From positions 48,616,987 to 48,680,986 of the forward strand of contig CM053325.1 in the NCBI GenBank assembly GCA_028583605.1: a stretch of 64,000 nucleotides of DNA, in the 5' to 3' direction. Below are positions 55,437 to 64,000 of the stretch, piece after piece (position 1 is the stretch's first letter; every line of letters starts with the position of its first letter). The position numbers and the translations under genes are program-made. The stretch is from Dastarcus helophoroides (Eukaryota; Arthropoda; Insecta; Coleoptera; Bothrideridae). A model generated the notes under the pieces. The model ran no database searches. It saw nothing but the letters and a program-made list of their open reading frames with translations, and had not been told where the DNA came from.

Positions 55437-56973
55437 CTGCAATGAAAAGTAGATTAATAATAGTGTAAAAATTAGACAACACGTCGATGTTACCTACATT
55501 TTTTAAACCTCACGAAACCCAAATTTTAATCATTGTAGGAGATCAGTAGAGTTAATTGTTTATTTACTGTAAATGAAGCATATAATAACGATATCGCGGG
55601 ATTAATTTAATTAGCTTTTAGTTAGCATAAAAATGCATTTATATTAATATGCTACTAAATAAGTATAAATATACGTTTTCATTTTATTGCCATGGTAAAG
55701 GTCAAGTTCGACTTTTAGTTTCAAAATGTAAGGTTTCCATTCTGTAGCTTTCAGTTTCTTAAATATTTTAAATTGAACGTTGAGAATTGCACTTTAGCAA
55801 CTGGTAGTGTTATTGAAATTTATAAATTTTATTAGATTTTTTCTAAAAATCAACTTCGAATTTGTAGTTTGAATACTTATAGGTGAGCATTTGGACTTTG
55901 AAATTCACCTTTCGGTCTCATTGCACTACTTTTCAGTTTTCTTGAGCAATTGGAAAATGACGTTTGACAATGCGATAATTTCACGCTTCTCTAAGCTCCT
56001 AAGTCGTTTGCAGTGTTTTTATTTATATGTGTTATTTATGAATGAATATACAATTGGCTCACAACGGGTTTCCCAATTATTCACTTGGAGCTTTACAAGT
56101 AGGAGGCCGAAACGAAGAAGGATCGTTATGAACCTCCGTAAATCGCGATTATCGGGGAAAACTAGGCATGCTAGGTTCTGTAGGAAAAAGAGTCTCCATA
56201 AAAAAATGTTTTACTGTTCCAAGATCCATTCTAATTTTTTTGAATTTTATTTTCTAAAACAGATTTCTCTCACCAAAATACAGACTCTTTATTAAAATTA
56301 CGAGACTAAACTTGAAAAATATTGTCTATAAATTTGAAACGTAGCTGGTAAGTTAGAGAAATTTCATTTTTTTGACTCTTACTTTCTTCAGCTTTTGGGT
56401 CAACATTAGTTGTTTTTTTCCTAAAATGCCTGCTCTAAATTCAAAATCTAAATTTCAGAGAATGTCGACATTCCTCTAGAATTTCGTTTGTAATTCATAA
56501 ACTTTTTGCTCCAAATTTCTATTTTTCTCGAAATTGCAATCATCGTTCGTTTTTTGTAAAGTTGGATTTTTTTGGAAATTTAGAATTATTTTATTAATCT
56601 TCAGGATTCGAGGTTACAACATCAATGATTGTAAACTATAAATCGATATTTTTAAAACATCATAGTATCATTAAAATTTAAATTTTCATATCAATGTTGT
56701 AAAAAATTTAGTTAGAGTGTAAAATATGGTAATTTTTTTTTAATTCTGTAGAGTACTTGTGATATATCTATTTATATTTTTTATTTAAAAAAATCAAACA
56801 AATTAGGCAGGGCCCTATTTTTCTGAACTGGCACCAGGGCCCTTGTTACTTAGCTACGCCGCCAAGCATAATATTTATACTGTGCCATAAGAAAGCACTA
56901 GAAGAATTGATTATAATTAGTATAAATGACTTGAATGCGGTGATTTTTATGAGCAGATTGCACTATTTTTCAG
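55437..56973. other. Intron or intergenic DNA upstream of the LRR exon
   Basis: Begins with the LRR intron end. The 134-codon plus frame 55891-56295 opens from TTG and becomes very basic (SRRPKRRRIV); it is unrecognised and opposite to the LRR gene. At 56805-56865 the inverted GGCGTAGCTAAGTAAC-type repeat head and AGGGCCCT motifs mark an old repeat. Confidence 0.35.
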
Positions 56974-57246
56974 AAAATGTTCAAGAACTGAACTGGGATT
57001 GCATCCTGTGAGTGTCAAAGAGTACATACTAAATGTGTTCAAGTTTCGACTGCGATTGTAGTGAACAAGGGAAAACGAATTCAAAACTTAGTGCGTCAGC
57101 TCATTATTTCAACTATACCAGAGGCGAATCTCTTTGGAAATGAAAATGATATAAAGACAAGAAAGTCAAGAAAGAAAAAGCACGCAACCCAGTATCTTAA
57201 CCACACTAGAAGCGAAATCTTCTCTTCTATAACAGCTGATGCCAAG
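56974..57246 (+). CDS. Orphan exon-like ORF, unknown
   Basis: Between an acceptor-like TATTTTTCAG (ends 56973) and a donor-like AAG|GTAAGG (57247) one frame is open from 56992. Its better part, after GTG at 57061, reads IQNLVRQLIISTIPEANLF, then SRKKKHATQYLNHTRSEIFS. A second frame just after the acceptor reads RTELGLHPVSVKEYIL before a stop at about 57058. The switch between frames suggests a decayed transposon or host exon. No family recognised. Confidence 0.2.
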
Positions 57247-60000
57247 GTAAGGATCACAAAATTGTTTATTCAATACAATAGAGTAGAGAAAAATAAAACT
57301 TTAGTAGTAGTGTTAAATTTTTTACTTCACAACATTTCTAGAAAAGGTCAAAATTTGGAGTATCAGAACGAATTTTTAAAAAAGAATTAAAAGCCTACAT
57401 TTTGAGATAAAGACAAAGTTCGAAAACGATCTACAATTACGTACAAAATTATAATATTTTCAGGTTTTGAGCCAAAATTTGAAATATTTAAATATTCATT
57501 ATTAATTAAGTATTTAATATTTAAGTATAGAAAAATTAGGCAAGATTCCTAAAGTAGTCAAAATTTTTAGTTCACAAAAAAAAATGCGAAAAATTCAAAA
57601 TACGATAATTTCGAAATTTTGAGGAAACGTTGAAATTCCGAATAAAAAACACTCAAAATTTATTAAAAAATATCCCAAATTTTCTAGTAAAAACTTTGAT
57701 TTCAGAGAAAATGGTACAAAATTTCAGAGTAAAGTATAATTTAAAAATAAAAGGGTTAAAATAAGCAGCCGAACTTTGAAGAGTTTAAAATATCCAGGGA
57801 AAAAGTAAAAGCCAACATTTTGACAGAAAAGTAAAAGTGTCGAAGGTATAATTCTGAATTTAAAAAATAACCTAATTCAGGCTTCAAATTTTCCAAAAAT
57901 GTCAAATTTTGAAATTAAATTTAAAAATCCTAAAAATATCGATATCTTTATAATTAGCAAAAGCTTTTTTCGAAATTCCGAAGAAGCAAATGTGTGGGCA
58001 TGTGAGGCTGTAAATTTGGTAAAAAGTCAACAATTTTGCAAAAAAAATTGAAGTGTTGTCCAAATTTTGTGAAAAAACGTAGACATTGAAACTGCAGCCC
58101 GAACTTTAGAAAAAGACGAGACGATAAAAGAAAGCTTGAAATAAGAACAAACATCGAATTTTCGAGATTAAATTTGGCGTTTTAAAAGAATACCCGAAAA
58201 TAAAAAATCCAAATATTCTGATGTAAACTTTAAATTTTGAAAAAAAGTTAAAATGGCGAACTTAAAGTCTAAATTTAGAAAAAATTCAAAATATCTAGAT
58301 AAGGTTTAAATGCGAAGTTGAAAAATTTGGAAAAGAATTAAAGTTAGAATTTTAGGAAAATTAATGTTATTCTCGCAAATTGCATATCTGCTTGGATTTT
58401 GTAGCAGCAGCACTTGAACCCTTACTAGCGCCCATGTGTTAAACCCCTGAAACATTGTTTTGTTACTATTGCTCTAAAATATTGTCATCTTTTCGAAATT
58501 TGTTTTTTTTTTTCTAAAAGCATTATTTTAAAACTTGAAATATCAAATTTCAAGATTTGTTCCTTTCCTTTCCTTTTTTCTGTAGGCGTTCCTTTCCTTT
58601 TCACTACACATTAAAAATTATTATTTAATAACTTTTTGAAAACATCTAATATATTCACACAATTTTAAGTTTCAACTAAAAGTGCTTGTTGATTTTTTCG
58701 AAATTGAAAATTCTGTACAAAAATTAGAAATTACTTAATTTCTCCACATAATGTTTACTTTTTTCTTTCTGTTTCTAATTCAAGCTTGAATTTTTTGAAA
58801 ATAGTAAATATATAATTGCAATTTTTTCAACTTTTTTTTATTTCTAAATTCGAAACATAGACTTTTAAAAAATTTAAATTATTTTCATACCTTGACTTTC
58901 ATCTCAAATTTTTGGGTTTTCGCCGCTTTAAAATTTCCAAAGTTGAAATTTTTGAATAAATTTTGAATTCTACCGAAAAATGTCGACTTTTTTCTCAAAA
59001 TTAAAAAAGTTTTAAATTGGTATTTTATAAACTTTTTCTTTTTCCTAAAAATTTGGCTTGTTTAGCAAACATTTTTACTTTAATCTTGAACTTTGTTACC
59101 TTTTTCTTAACATTTTGACTTTAGATACGAAATCCATACTTTTTCTAAAAAATTTTTATAAATCTCAATAGCTCAACTTTACTTTCAAAATTTTGAAAGT
59201 TTGACTAATTTTAAGAAATTTCTTGTTACATTTGGAGACTAAACATTACGACTTAAAGAACACCTAGGTTACATTTCAAATTAAAATTACAGCTTCCAAT
59301 TTCAAATTTCCAGTGATTTTTACTTCTTTTTTTAATTTTCAGTTTTTTTTCTAAATTTAGAATGCTTTTCTAAAAATTTCTTAGTTAAATCGAAAATTCA
59401 TTACTTTGTTCTTTAAATCTTGATACTATAAATAAAACATCTTTTTTTGTTGAATTATTGACTTCTGGAAATTTTGTTTTTTTCCAGAAAATAATCCAGG
59501 TCAAACTTAAAAGTTACCTCTTTGCCAAAATTCATATTTTACACCAGAAATCTCTTTAAACTTTTTCTAAAAAATTATAATTAATCACAAAATTTGAATT
59601 TTACTTTAAACATTTCGACTTTTTTTCTAATTTCGAATTTTTCAAAAATGTTAAACTTTTAAAGTTTTTGTTGTTACAAAGTTCAAGTTTTCTTCTCAAG
59701 TTTTTGCATCAAAATTTGGACTGTTTTCTCAAAATTCTAAATGTAATGTTAGAATTATAAATATCATTTCTAAATTTGCAAATTTAAATTTGAATTTTCT
59801 AAGAATTTTAATTACCTAAATTTCATGTGTTTGTTTAAAATGTCGATCTTCTCTTAAACGTTCTAGGTTAACTTTAAAATTTATTGTGTTGATTTTAAAA
59901 TGTGAGCCTCCAAATAAAATTTCGATATTTTTCCAAAAATTTCAACTTTTTTTTTTAATTTGTAGTGAAAACTAAATTATATTTAAATTTTAAGTGTTTT
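57247..60000. repeat. Degenerate AT-rich repeat fields
   Basis: AAAATTTTGAAAAA phrases to about 58380, then the complementary TTTTTCTCAAAATTT phrases to 60000, separated by TGTAGCAGCAGCACTTGAACC (58400) and a TTCCTTTCC run (58560-58610). No gene supported. Confidence 0.45.
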
Positions 60001-60856
60001 TCGAGATTTATATTTACCAAAAATGATCGAACCTGAAAGGTTTTGCAACGCTACTCGATTTGGAACACTACTCGATTTTTAGCATACTTTCTACGCGTAA
60101 ATACAATAATACAAATCTCAAAGTAGCTTTGCAGTAGATTTCTAAGCCGACAATACCGCACTACTTATGTGATAGCAATGATAGCGATCTCCGCACAAAT
60201 CATGATCTAGGACGAGGTTAGTAAAGCAAGCTGCTATATTCTCTTACTTTAAGAAGTTTTCCTGAAGTGCGGAATAAAGCATCGACATTTCTTGAGATGT
60301 ATAATTTTAGATTGCGATTATTGAACACACGAATACCGTTAGAAACCCTCATATTTTAGTATTTCTATCTCAATATCATTCTACATAATATATCACTTTT
60401 TTTGGTCAAAACTGCAGAAAGTTTGGGCCGCAATCTTATCGAAAACATTCTCGGCCTAAAACTAACATGTTAAAAATCCTAGTTTGATATAGAATATCTC
60501 GGCTTCAGCATCAGCACGGCTTTTTTTAATTTTGTAAGTTTATAAGTAACATTGTTAATAACGTCTGACAGAAATTTAAAGAAAATCTATAGAAAAGCAA
60601 TTGCGGCGATCCATCTAAAATTGAAAATGTTTAATTTTAGCTGAAGCGTTACTCGGAATTGAATGAAGTTTTGATTTTATAAATTTGGAGTTTACCCTTA
60701 AAATTTCGACTTTTTATGAAATGCTCCAGTTTTGTATTTTCTACTAATTGCCTAAAATTTGGAATTTCTCGAAATAGCTACGATTTTCAAAAAAAATTTA
60801 TTTTTATTTCAAAAATTTCATGTTTTTCTCGACATTTCGATTTTTTTTCTTTTTTG
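60001..60856. other. Intergenic
   Basis: Complex, less repetitive sequence at 60040-60640 with no recognised gene; then AT array up to the Penelope-like element. Confidence 0.35.
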
Positions 60857-60944
60857 GTGGAACGGACTGGTCCTTGGTTATCTTTAAAAATTGAAATACA
60901 GAACTTGTCCCCTGAAACCAAGAAAGATTAAAAAACAGAACAAA

Positions 60945-61001
60945 GGTGACTCTAACGCATTTCGACAGCCAAGATGTCATCTTCAGAGAGATAGTAACAC
61001 C
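60945..61001 (-). ncRNA. Hammerhead ribozyme motif (best copy)
   Basis: Minus strand, 5' to 3': GGTG (stem I outer, 61001-60998), TTACTAT, CTCT (stem I inner), CTGAAGA core (60986-60980), stem II GACATC-TTG-GCTGTC with one mismatch, GAAA (60963-60960), TGCG, GTT cleavage triplet (60956-60954), AGAG (pairs CTCT), T, CACC (pairs GGTG, 60948-60945). Every invariant core base is present. Stem III is the two-pair minimal form. Type I hammerheads are established components of Penelope-like elements; self-cleavage here is inferred. Confidence 0.6.
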
Positions 61002-61110
61002 TAATCTTAAAATTTACCCTTATATACTAAGAATATTCACTTCGTGCATGATCGACCGCATCCAAACGCGTATGCGCATCTAATCATACACGCCATAGTG
61101 TCACAATTCT

Positions 61111-61739
61111 TTATCTATCAACTTTAACTATTTTTAACAGAGATAAATGGCCTAAAGGCCCAGCGCAACCATTCATAAGATTGTCTCCAGCTTTATGGAT
61201 GGCTAAGCTTTCACATACATTTAACATATAATTCTTATTTACTATTCTTAACAATTTAATATTATTATCTATCCTATAATCTAATTCAAAAGCATGTCGA
61301 GCCACACTTGACTTCTCAGTTCTTCCGTACCTCAAATGAGCCAAATATTCCTTCAGTCGGATTTTAAGAGATCGTCTAGTTTGCCCGACATACTTTTGAG
61401 GACAATCCCTACATGAAATTTGGTAAATATCGGACTTATCCGTTTCCTCTACTTTATCCTTTAAACTACCCAAAAGAGAATTTAATTTGCCGTTAGAACT
61501 ATAAACCCGGAAGCCCCGTCTTCGTAAAATTCCACCCAAACCATGCATACAGCTCGAAAAGTTGTGATATTCACCAATTCATATTTGAATTTTTTCCTAT
61601 AAATAATTTCATAAATAATATTTGGATCGAATCCATTAACTTCAGCTATATGTTTAATTGTCTTTAACTCCTTTCCGAATCTTTCCCTATTAAGAGGAAG
61701 GCTCAGAAGGCGATGGGCAAGGAAGTTGAAGCTTGCCAT
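61111..61739 (-). pseudogene. Penelope-like protein: RT end plus GIY-YIG endonuclease
   Basis: Two overlapping frames joined by one shift near 61545. The first (61739-61550) has RLLSLPLNRERFGKELKTI and YEIIYRKKF, the region after the RT core. The second (61548-61111, 145 codons) contains the endonuclease: DIYQISCRDC (residues 40-49), YVGQTRRSL (53-61), a KEYLAHLR helix where KEHL is usual, VARHAFEL with its His, and CESLAIHKA with its Glu (about 113). It ends KIVKVDR-stop. The Cys-x2-Cys insert before the YVG motif is characteristic of Penelope-like GIY-YIG domains. The shift and the lack of RT make it non-functional, but the GIY-YIG domain itself is undamaged. Confidence 0.85.
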
Positions 61740-61774
61740 TGTTATTAGTATATAAGGGTAAATTTTAAGATTAT

Positions 61775-61830
61775 GTGTCGGTATCTCCCTGAAAATGACA
61801 GCTTGGCTGTCGAAACGCGTTAAAGTAACC
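61775..61830 (+). ncRNA. Hammerhead-like motif, mutated core
   Basis: CTGAAAA (61789-61795) replaces CTGAAGA, changing the invariant G8. Stem II is perfect (GACAGC-TTG-GCTGTC, 61797-61811), followed by GAAA, CGCG, TTAAAG, TAACC. Probably inactive. Confidence 0.5.
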
Positions 61831-61885
61831 TTTGTTGTGTTTTTTAATCTTTCTTGGTTTCAGGGAACAAGTTCTGTATTTCAAT

Positions 61886-62380
61886 TTTCGACATTTCGAG
61901 TTAAAATCTGAACTATTTTCAGATTTTGACCCTTTCTCAAAATTCCCACTTCTTTTTTATAAAAAGGAATTTAAACTGAAAACCTTTATTTATAGTTCCT
62001 TTCGAAATTCGGAGAAATTTTCATTTTATAAATTTCCAGGTTCTTCTTAAAATTTCTACTTTTTTCTGACAAGTTTCGATTTAAACCTTAAATGTTTTAC
62101 TTCTTTTATAAAATTTCGACTTCAACATTGAAATTTGATGTTTTTACTTGAAATCTCGACCTTTGTCCATAATATTTTATACTACCGAAATTTTAAAAAA
62201 TAAAGAGGACTTTGAGATTTTTCTTAAACCCTCAACTTTCTGCTATTTACTACAGTTAAAATGTTTTATACTTTTTTTCAATTTTAAAATTGAAAAGAAT
62301 TTTTATAGCAAGAAATTTCGAAAAAAAAGTCGAAATGCTAAATTTTTCAAAATTTTCTATTGACGACGAGCCAATTTATC
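61886..62380. repeat. Degenerate AT-rich repeat field
   Basis: TTTTCTCAAAATTCC-type wording. The short frames at 61832-62050 and 62148-62363 are array translations running out of the Penelope repeat. Confidence 0.4.
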
Positions 62381-62394
62381 ATTAAATTCAGGAG

Positions 62395-62602
62395 GGGCGC
62401 TGTGTGCACCGCACAAATCGCACAAAGCGGCGGCGCGCTTCTGTTTCTAAAGTCCTGGCGGCATGCTCTATGTGGAGGATGAGAAAGGCGCGAATGCAAC
62501 AAACTAACTTGAAATGGCGACCTTGTCGATCTGTTTAAATAAGAAACAAGAAATCTTTTTTATATTCATTTCATCGGTACAAGCGCACATTTGGCTGTGG
62601 AC
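62395..62602 (+). promoter_or_regulatory. GC-rich promoter-like patch
   Basis: A sharp rise in GC and CpG (GGCGCTGTGTGCACCGCACA, AAGCGGCGGCGCGCTTCTG) after AT array. It includes GAAATGGCGACC (62511-62522), which resembles the AAnATGGCG motif common at transcription starts of housekeeping genes. No TATA box. Confidence 0.35.
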
Positions 62603-62647
62603 ATGTTGGATACGCAATACAGCATCGAGAACGTCCCTGCTTGGTTG
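62603..62647 (+). CDS. Possible first coding exon, 15 codons
   Basis: ATG at 62603 opens a frame that reads MLDTQYSIENVPAWL and meets a good donor, TTG|GTAAGA, exactly in phase 0 at 62647. Position just after a GC-rich promoter-like patch supports a gene start. An alternative ATG at 62514 gives a 45-codon frame that ends at the donor's TAA. The protein family is not recognised, and downstream exons would lie beyond or in the remaining 1.3 kb. Confidence 0.3.
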
Positions 62648-62757
62648 GTAAGAAGAATAGATTGCTCATGGTTATAGGATTTTGTTTGGCTTTATTTTGT
62701 GAATTGATATTTTTGTCTTATGTTGAGTTGTATTGGGAGAAATCGTATCTCTGCTAA

Positions 62758-63093
62758 TTATATTAATCCTAGTTTTTTGTTGATGTATATATTTTTAGGT
62801 TGTGGTTGTTTCCTGATTTTATGATTAGTATGGATTTTCTTGTATGTTCCAGGCTGCCGGGCTTTTTTGCATTGATTCATTGGAGAGTATATTTTGTCCT
62901 GCACGTCATGCAACGATATTAAGTATTTCGTTTCTCCAATTTGAATATGTTTGCAAAGCTGAAATCTATGACACTGTATGTTTACTCTGTGTGGTTTAGA
63001 AGCTGAATGGTGATGTCGAACACGTTGATGCCGCAGATTGATTTGTACTTGCGTTCGATTTTCACAAGTGTAATTGGCTATGATCTTTCTCAT
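62758..63093 (-). CDS. Unrecognised 111-codon ORF, possible terminal exon
   Basis: Minus-strand frame with codon use and residue mix unlike the AT arrays: CENRTQVQINLRHQRVRHHH, then HRFQLCKHIQIGETKYLISL, ending in a basic tail, RKQPQPKNIYINKK. A TAG lies two codons before the ATG and can be the last bases of an acceptor (ATAAATAG). The segment LCKHIQIGETKYLISL resembles the C-terminal strand of NTR/netrin-type modules (Cys, then GxxYLI), which would make it the last exon of a secreted protein. This is a weak resemblance. Confidence 0.3.
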   Translation of the reverse strand: MRKIIANYTCENRTQVQINLRHQRVRHHHSASKPHRVNIQCHRFQLCKHIQIGETKYLISLHDVQDKIYSPMNQCKKARQPGTYKKIHTNHKIRKQPQPKNIYINKKLGLI

Positions 63094-64000
63094 TTGCTAT
63101 TTATTTTTGCAATAATAGCAATTTGAAATTGCTGGTATAACCGCCGATGATGCAGTAATGTGAAATCTGGTCCCGTGTTAGCAAATATTTATTGAAACAT
63201 TGTGGATTTTTTAATATCTATTGCTTTTTAACTGTTAATGAAGTTTATTAGTTATGAATATTAAAGAATTCCACGAAGTAAGGGTTGGAAATGTCTATTT
63301 TTTTGGTTCAAGTCAGCGTAGATTTCATTCTCCTGATTTTCTTAGGTGACGTTTTTAATTAGCATATTAAGAGGTGTTTCTTGTGAGTTGTTAGACATAG
63401 AACTGAATGTTTTGTCCTTTAAATGCTTTGCATATTTTATAGTAATGTATTATGTCACTATCAAAGACATCTGTTGTGTTTTAGAGAGCAGCATATTTTC
63501 CGCCACTTCATCTATCTGCCAATTTTTGTTCATTTATTTTTATTTCAAATCATAATAATGACTACGACCTTGTGTTGGGGTTCCCCTTTATTCAGATTTG
63601 GATGCTTTGTTCCTTAGATGCTTCGCTTGTGATCATTTTTATTTCTTGATCGTATTCTGGCAAATATTTTGATTCACTTTCCTTGTTTCCAAGGGATGCA
63701 AATCGCTTTTCGATTACAGCGGAATCTCCTGTACTTTGTTTCTTTGTCATTTTTTTTTGTAATAGCACTTAATACCCTGATAAGAGACTGGAGAACAGTG
63801 GCTTAGAAATCATAATTCAGTAAATGAAATCAAACATCTCTTACATATTGACAAAAGGTAATGAATTTATGCGAAGTTTCTCTTTAGGATGAAGATTTCT
63901 GTTTTCTGAACTACTTCAACAAATTTCAGTAAAAATGGTGTTTGTTGTTATTTCAAAGTCAAACTCGGATAAAACATGAGAATGTTTCTTTATATTCAGT
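63094..64000. other. Single-copy stretch to the window end
   Basis: Complex sequence without array phrases. Overlapping plus frames at 63346-63555 and 63423-63617 are unrecognised and probably non-coding. It may be intron of the candidate gene starting at 62603. Confidence 0.3.

Larger units (their letters stand above)
60857..61885 (-). mobile_element. Penelope-like element remnant with inverted terminal repeats
   Basis: A Penelope-like coding fragment on the minus strand is flanked by two copies of one terminal repeat in opposite orientation. The left copy (60857 to about 61025) contains GGAACGGACTGGTCCTTGG, CCCTGAAACCAAGAAAGATT and TCTCTGAAGATGACATC read backwards; the right copy (about 61745-61885) reads AGTATATAAGGGTAAATTTT, GAAACGCGTTAAAG and TTCTTGGTTTCAGGGAAC. 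Inverted pseudo-LTRs are a known arrangement in this class. Both repeats carry TATATAAGG, a candidate promoter, and a hammerhead-like core. Most of the RT is deleted. Confidence 0.8.

Noticed and set aside
55891..56295. 134-codon plus-strand frame with a basic stretch
   Set aside because: Opens from TTG, not ATG, runs antisense to the LRR locus intron, and the basic run is a single stretch without domain structure.

Overview
This is AT-rich eukaryotic DNA with the texture of an arthropod, most likely insect, genome. The grounds are the mix of transposons (Penelope-like, Jockey/CR1-like and RNase H-bearing LINEs, pogo/Tigger, hAT, Tc1, a Ty3-type solo LTR with a TATA + TCAGT promoter), single exons behind splice acceptors, and no bacterial gene layout. 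The order cannot be fixed from the window. A hymenopteran is possible, but that is only an impression.

The window is gene-poor. The only confident host gene is the last exon of a leucine-rich-repeat protein on the minus strand (54692-55436). Weaker host candidates are a minus-strand exon with basic C-terminus (62758-63093), a short plus-strand first exon next to a GC-rich patch (about 62480-62647), and two orphan exon-like ORFs (11248-11396 and 56974-57246). Everything else is transposon remains or old AT-rich repeat.

Layout: 1-4320 old AT arrays. 4359-6809 is a three-level nest: an outer inverted repeat, inside it a TA-flanked inverted-repeat element, inside that a solo LTR with heat-shock-type and GATA-type motifs upstream of its promoter. 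7113-17640 arrays and one copy (A) of a long repeat. 17691-17900 a 21-bp tandem array. 20500-23730 a broken Jockey/CR1-like LINE. 24911-26736 a pogo/Tigger element whose transposase is split by a 1100-bp hAT element with a perfect 8-bp target duplication. 27115-31498 a pogo-type MITE, a Penelope-derived palindrome and a 1.8-kb fold-back element. 31597-34075 (copy B) and 41395-44292 (copy C, inverted) are long repeats related to A. 37046-37530 a 5'-truncated Penelope-like copy. 38530-38895 a roughly 90-bp minisatellite. 45980-46440 a dead Tc1 transposase. 47838-48500 an RNase H LINE tail. 50054-50305 a tRNA-like SINE head and a hairpin. 51490-52320 a dead transposon-type protein. 54692-55436 the LRR exon. 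60857-61885 a Penelope-like remnant between inverted terminal repeats.

The most interesting system is the Penelope-like family. Four loci share a terminal repeat of about 120-150 bp. Read in the sense strand, the repeat carries the invariant core of a type I hammerhead ribozyme: CTGAAGA, a GC-capped stem II, GAAA, a minimal ACGCGT stem III, a GTT/GTC cleavage triplet, then a partner for stem I. Two loci (8811-8972 and 27937-28180) have lost all coding sequence and survive as head-to-head palindromes of this repeat, which suggests small ribozyme-carrying fold-back derivatives mobilised by the family.
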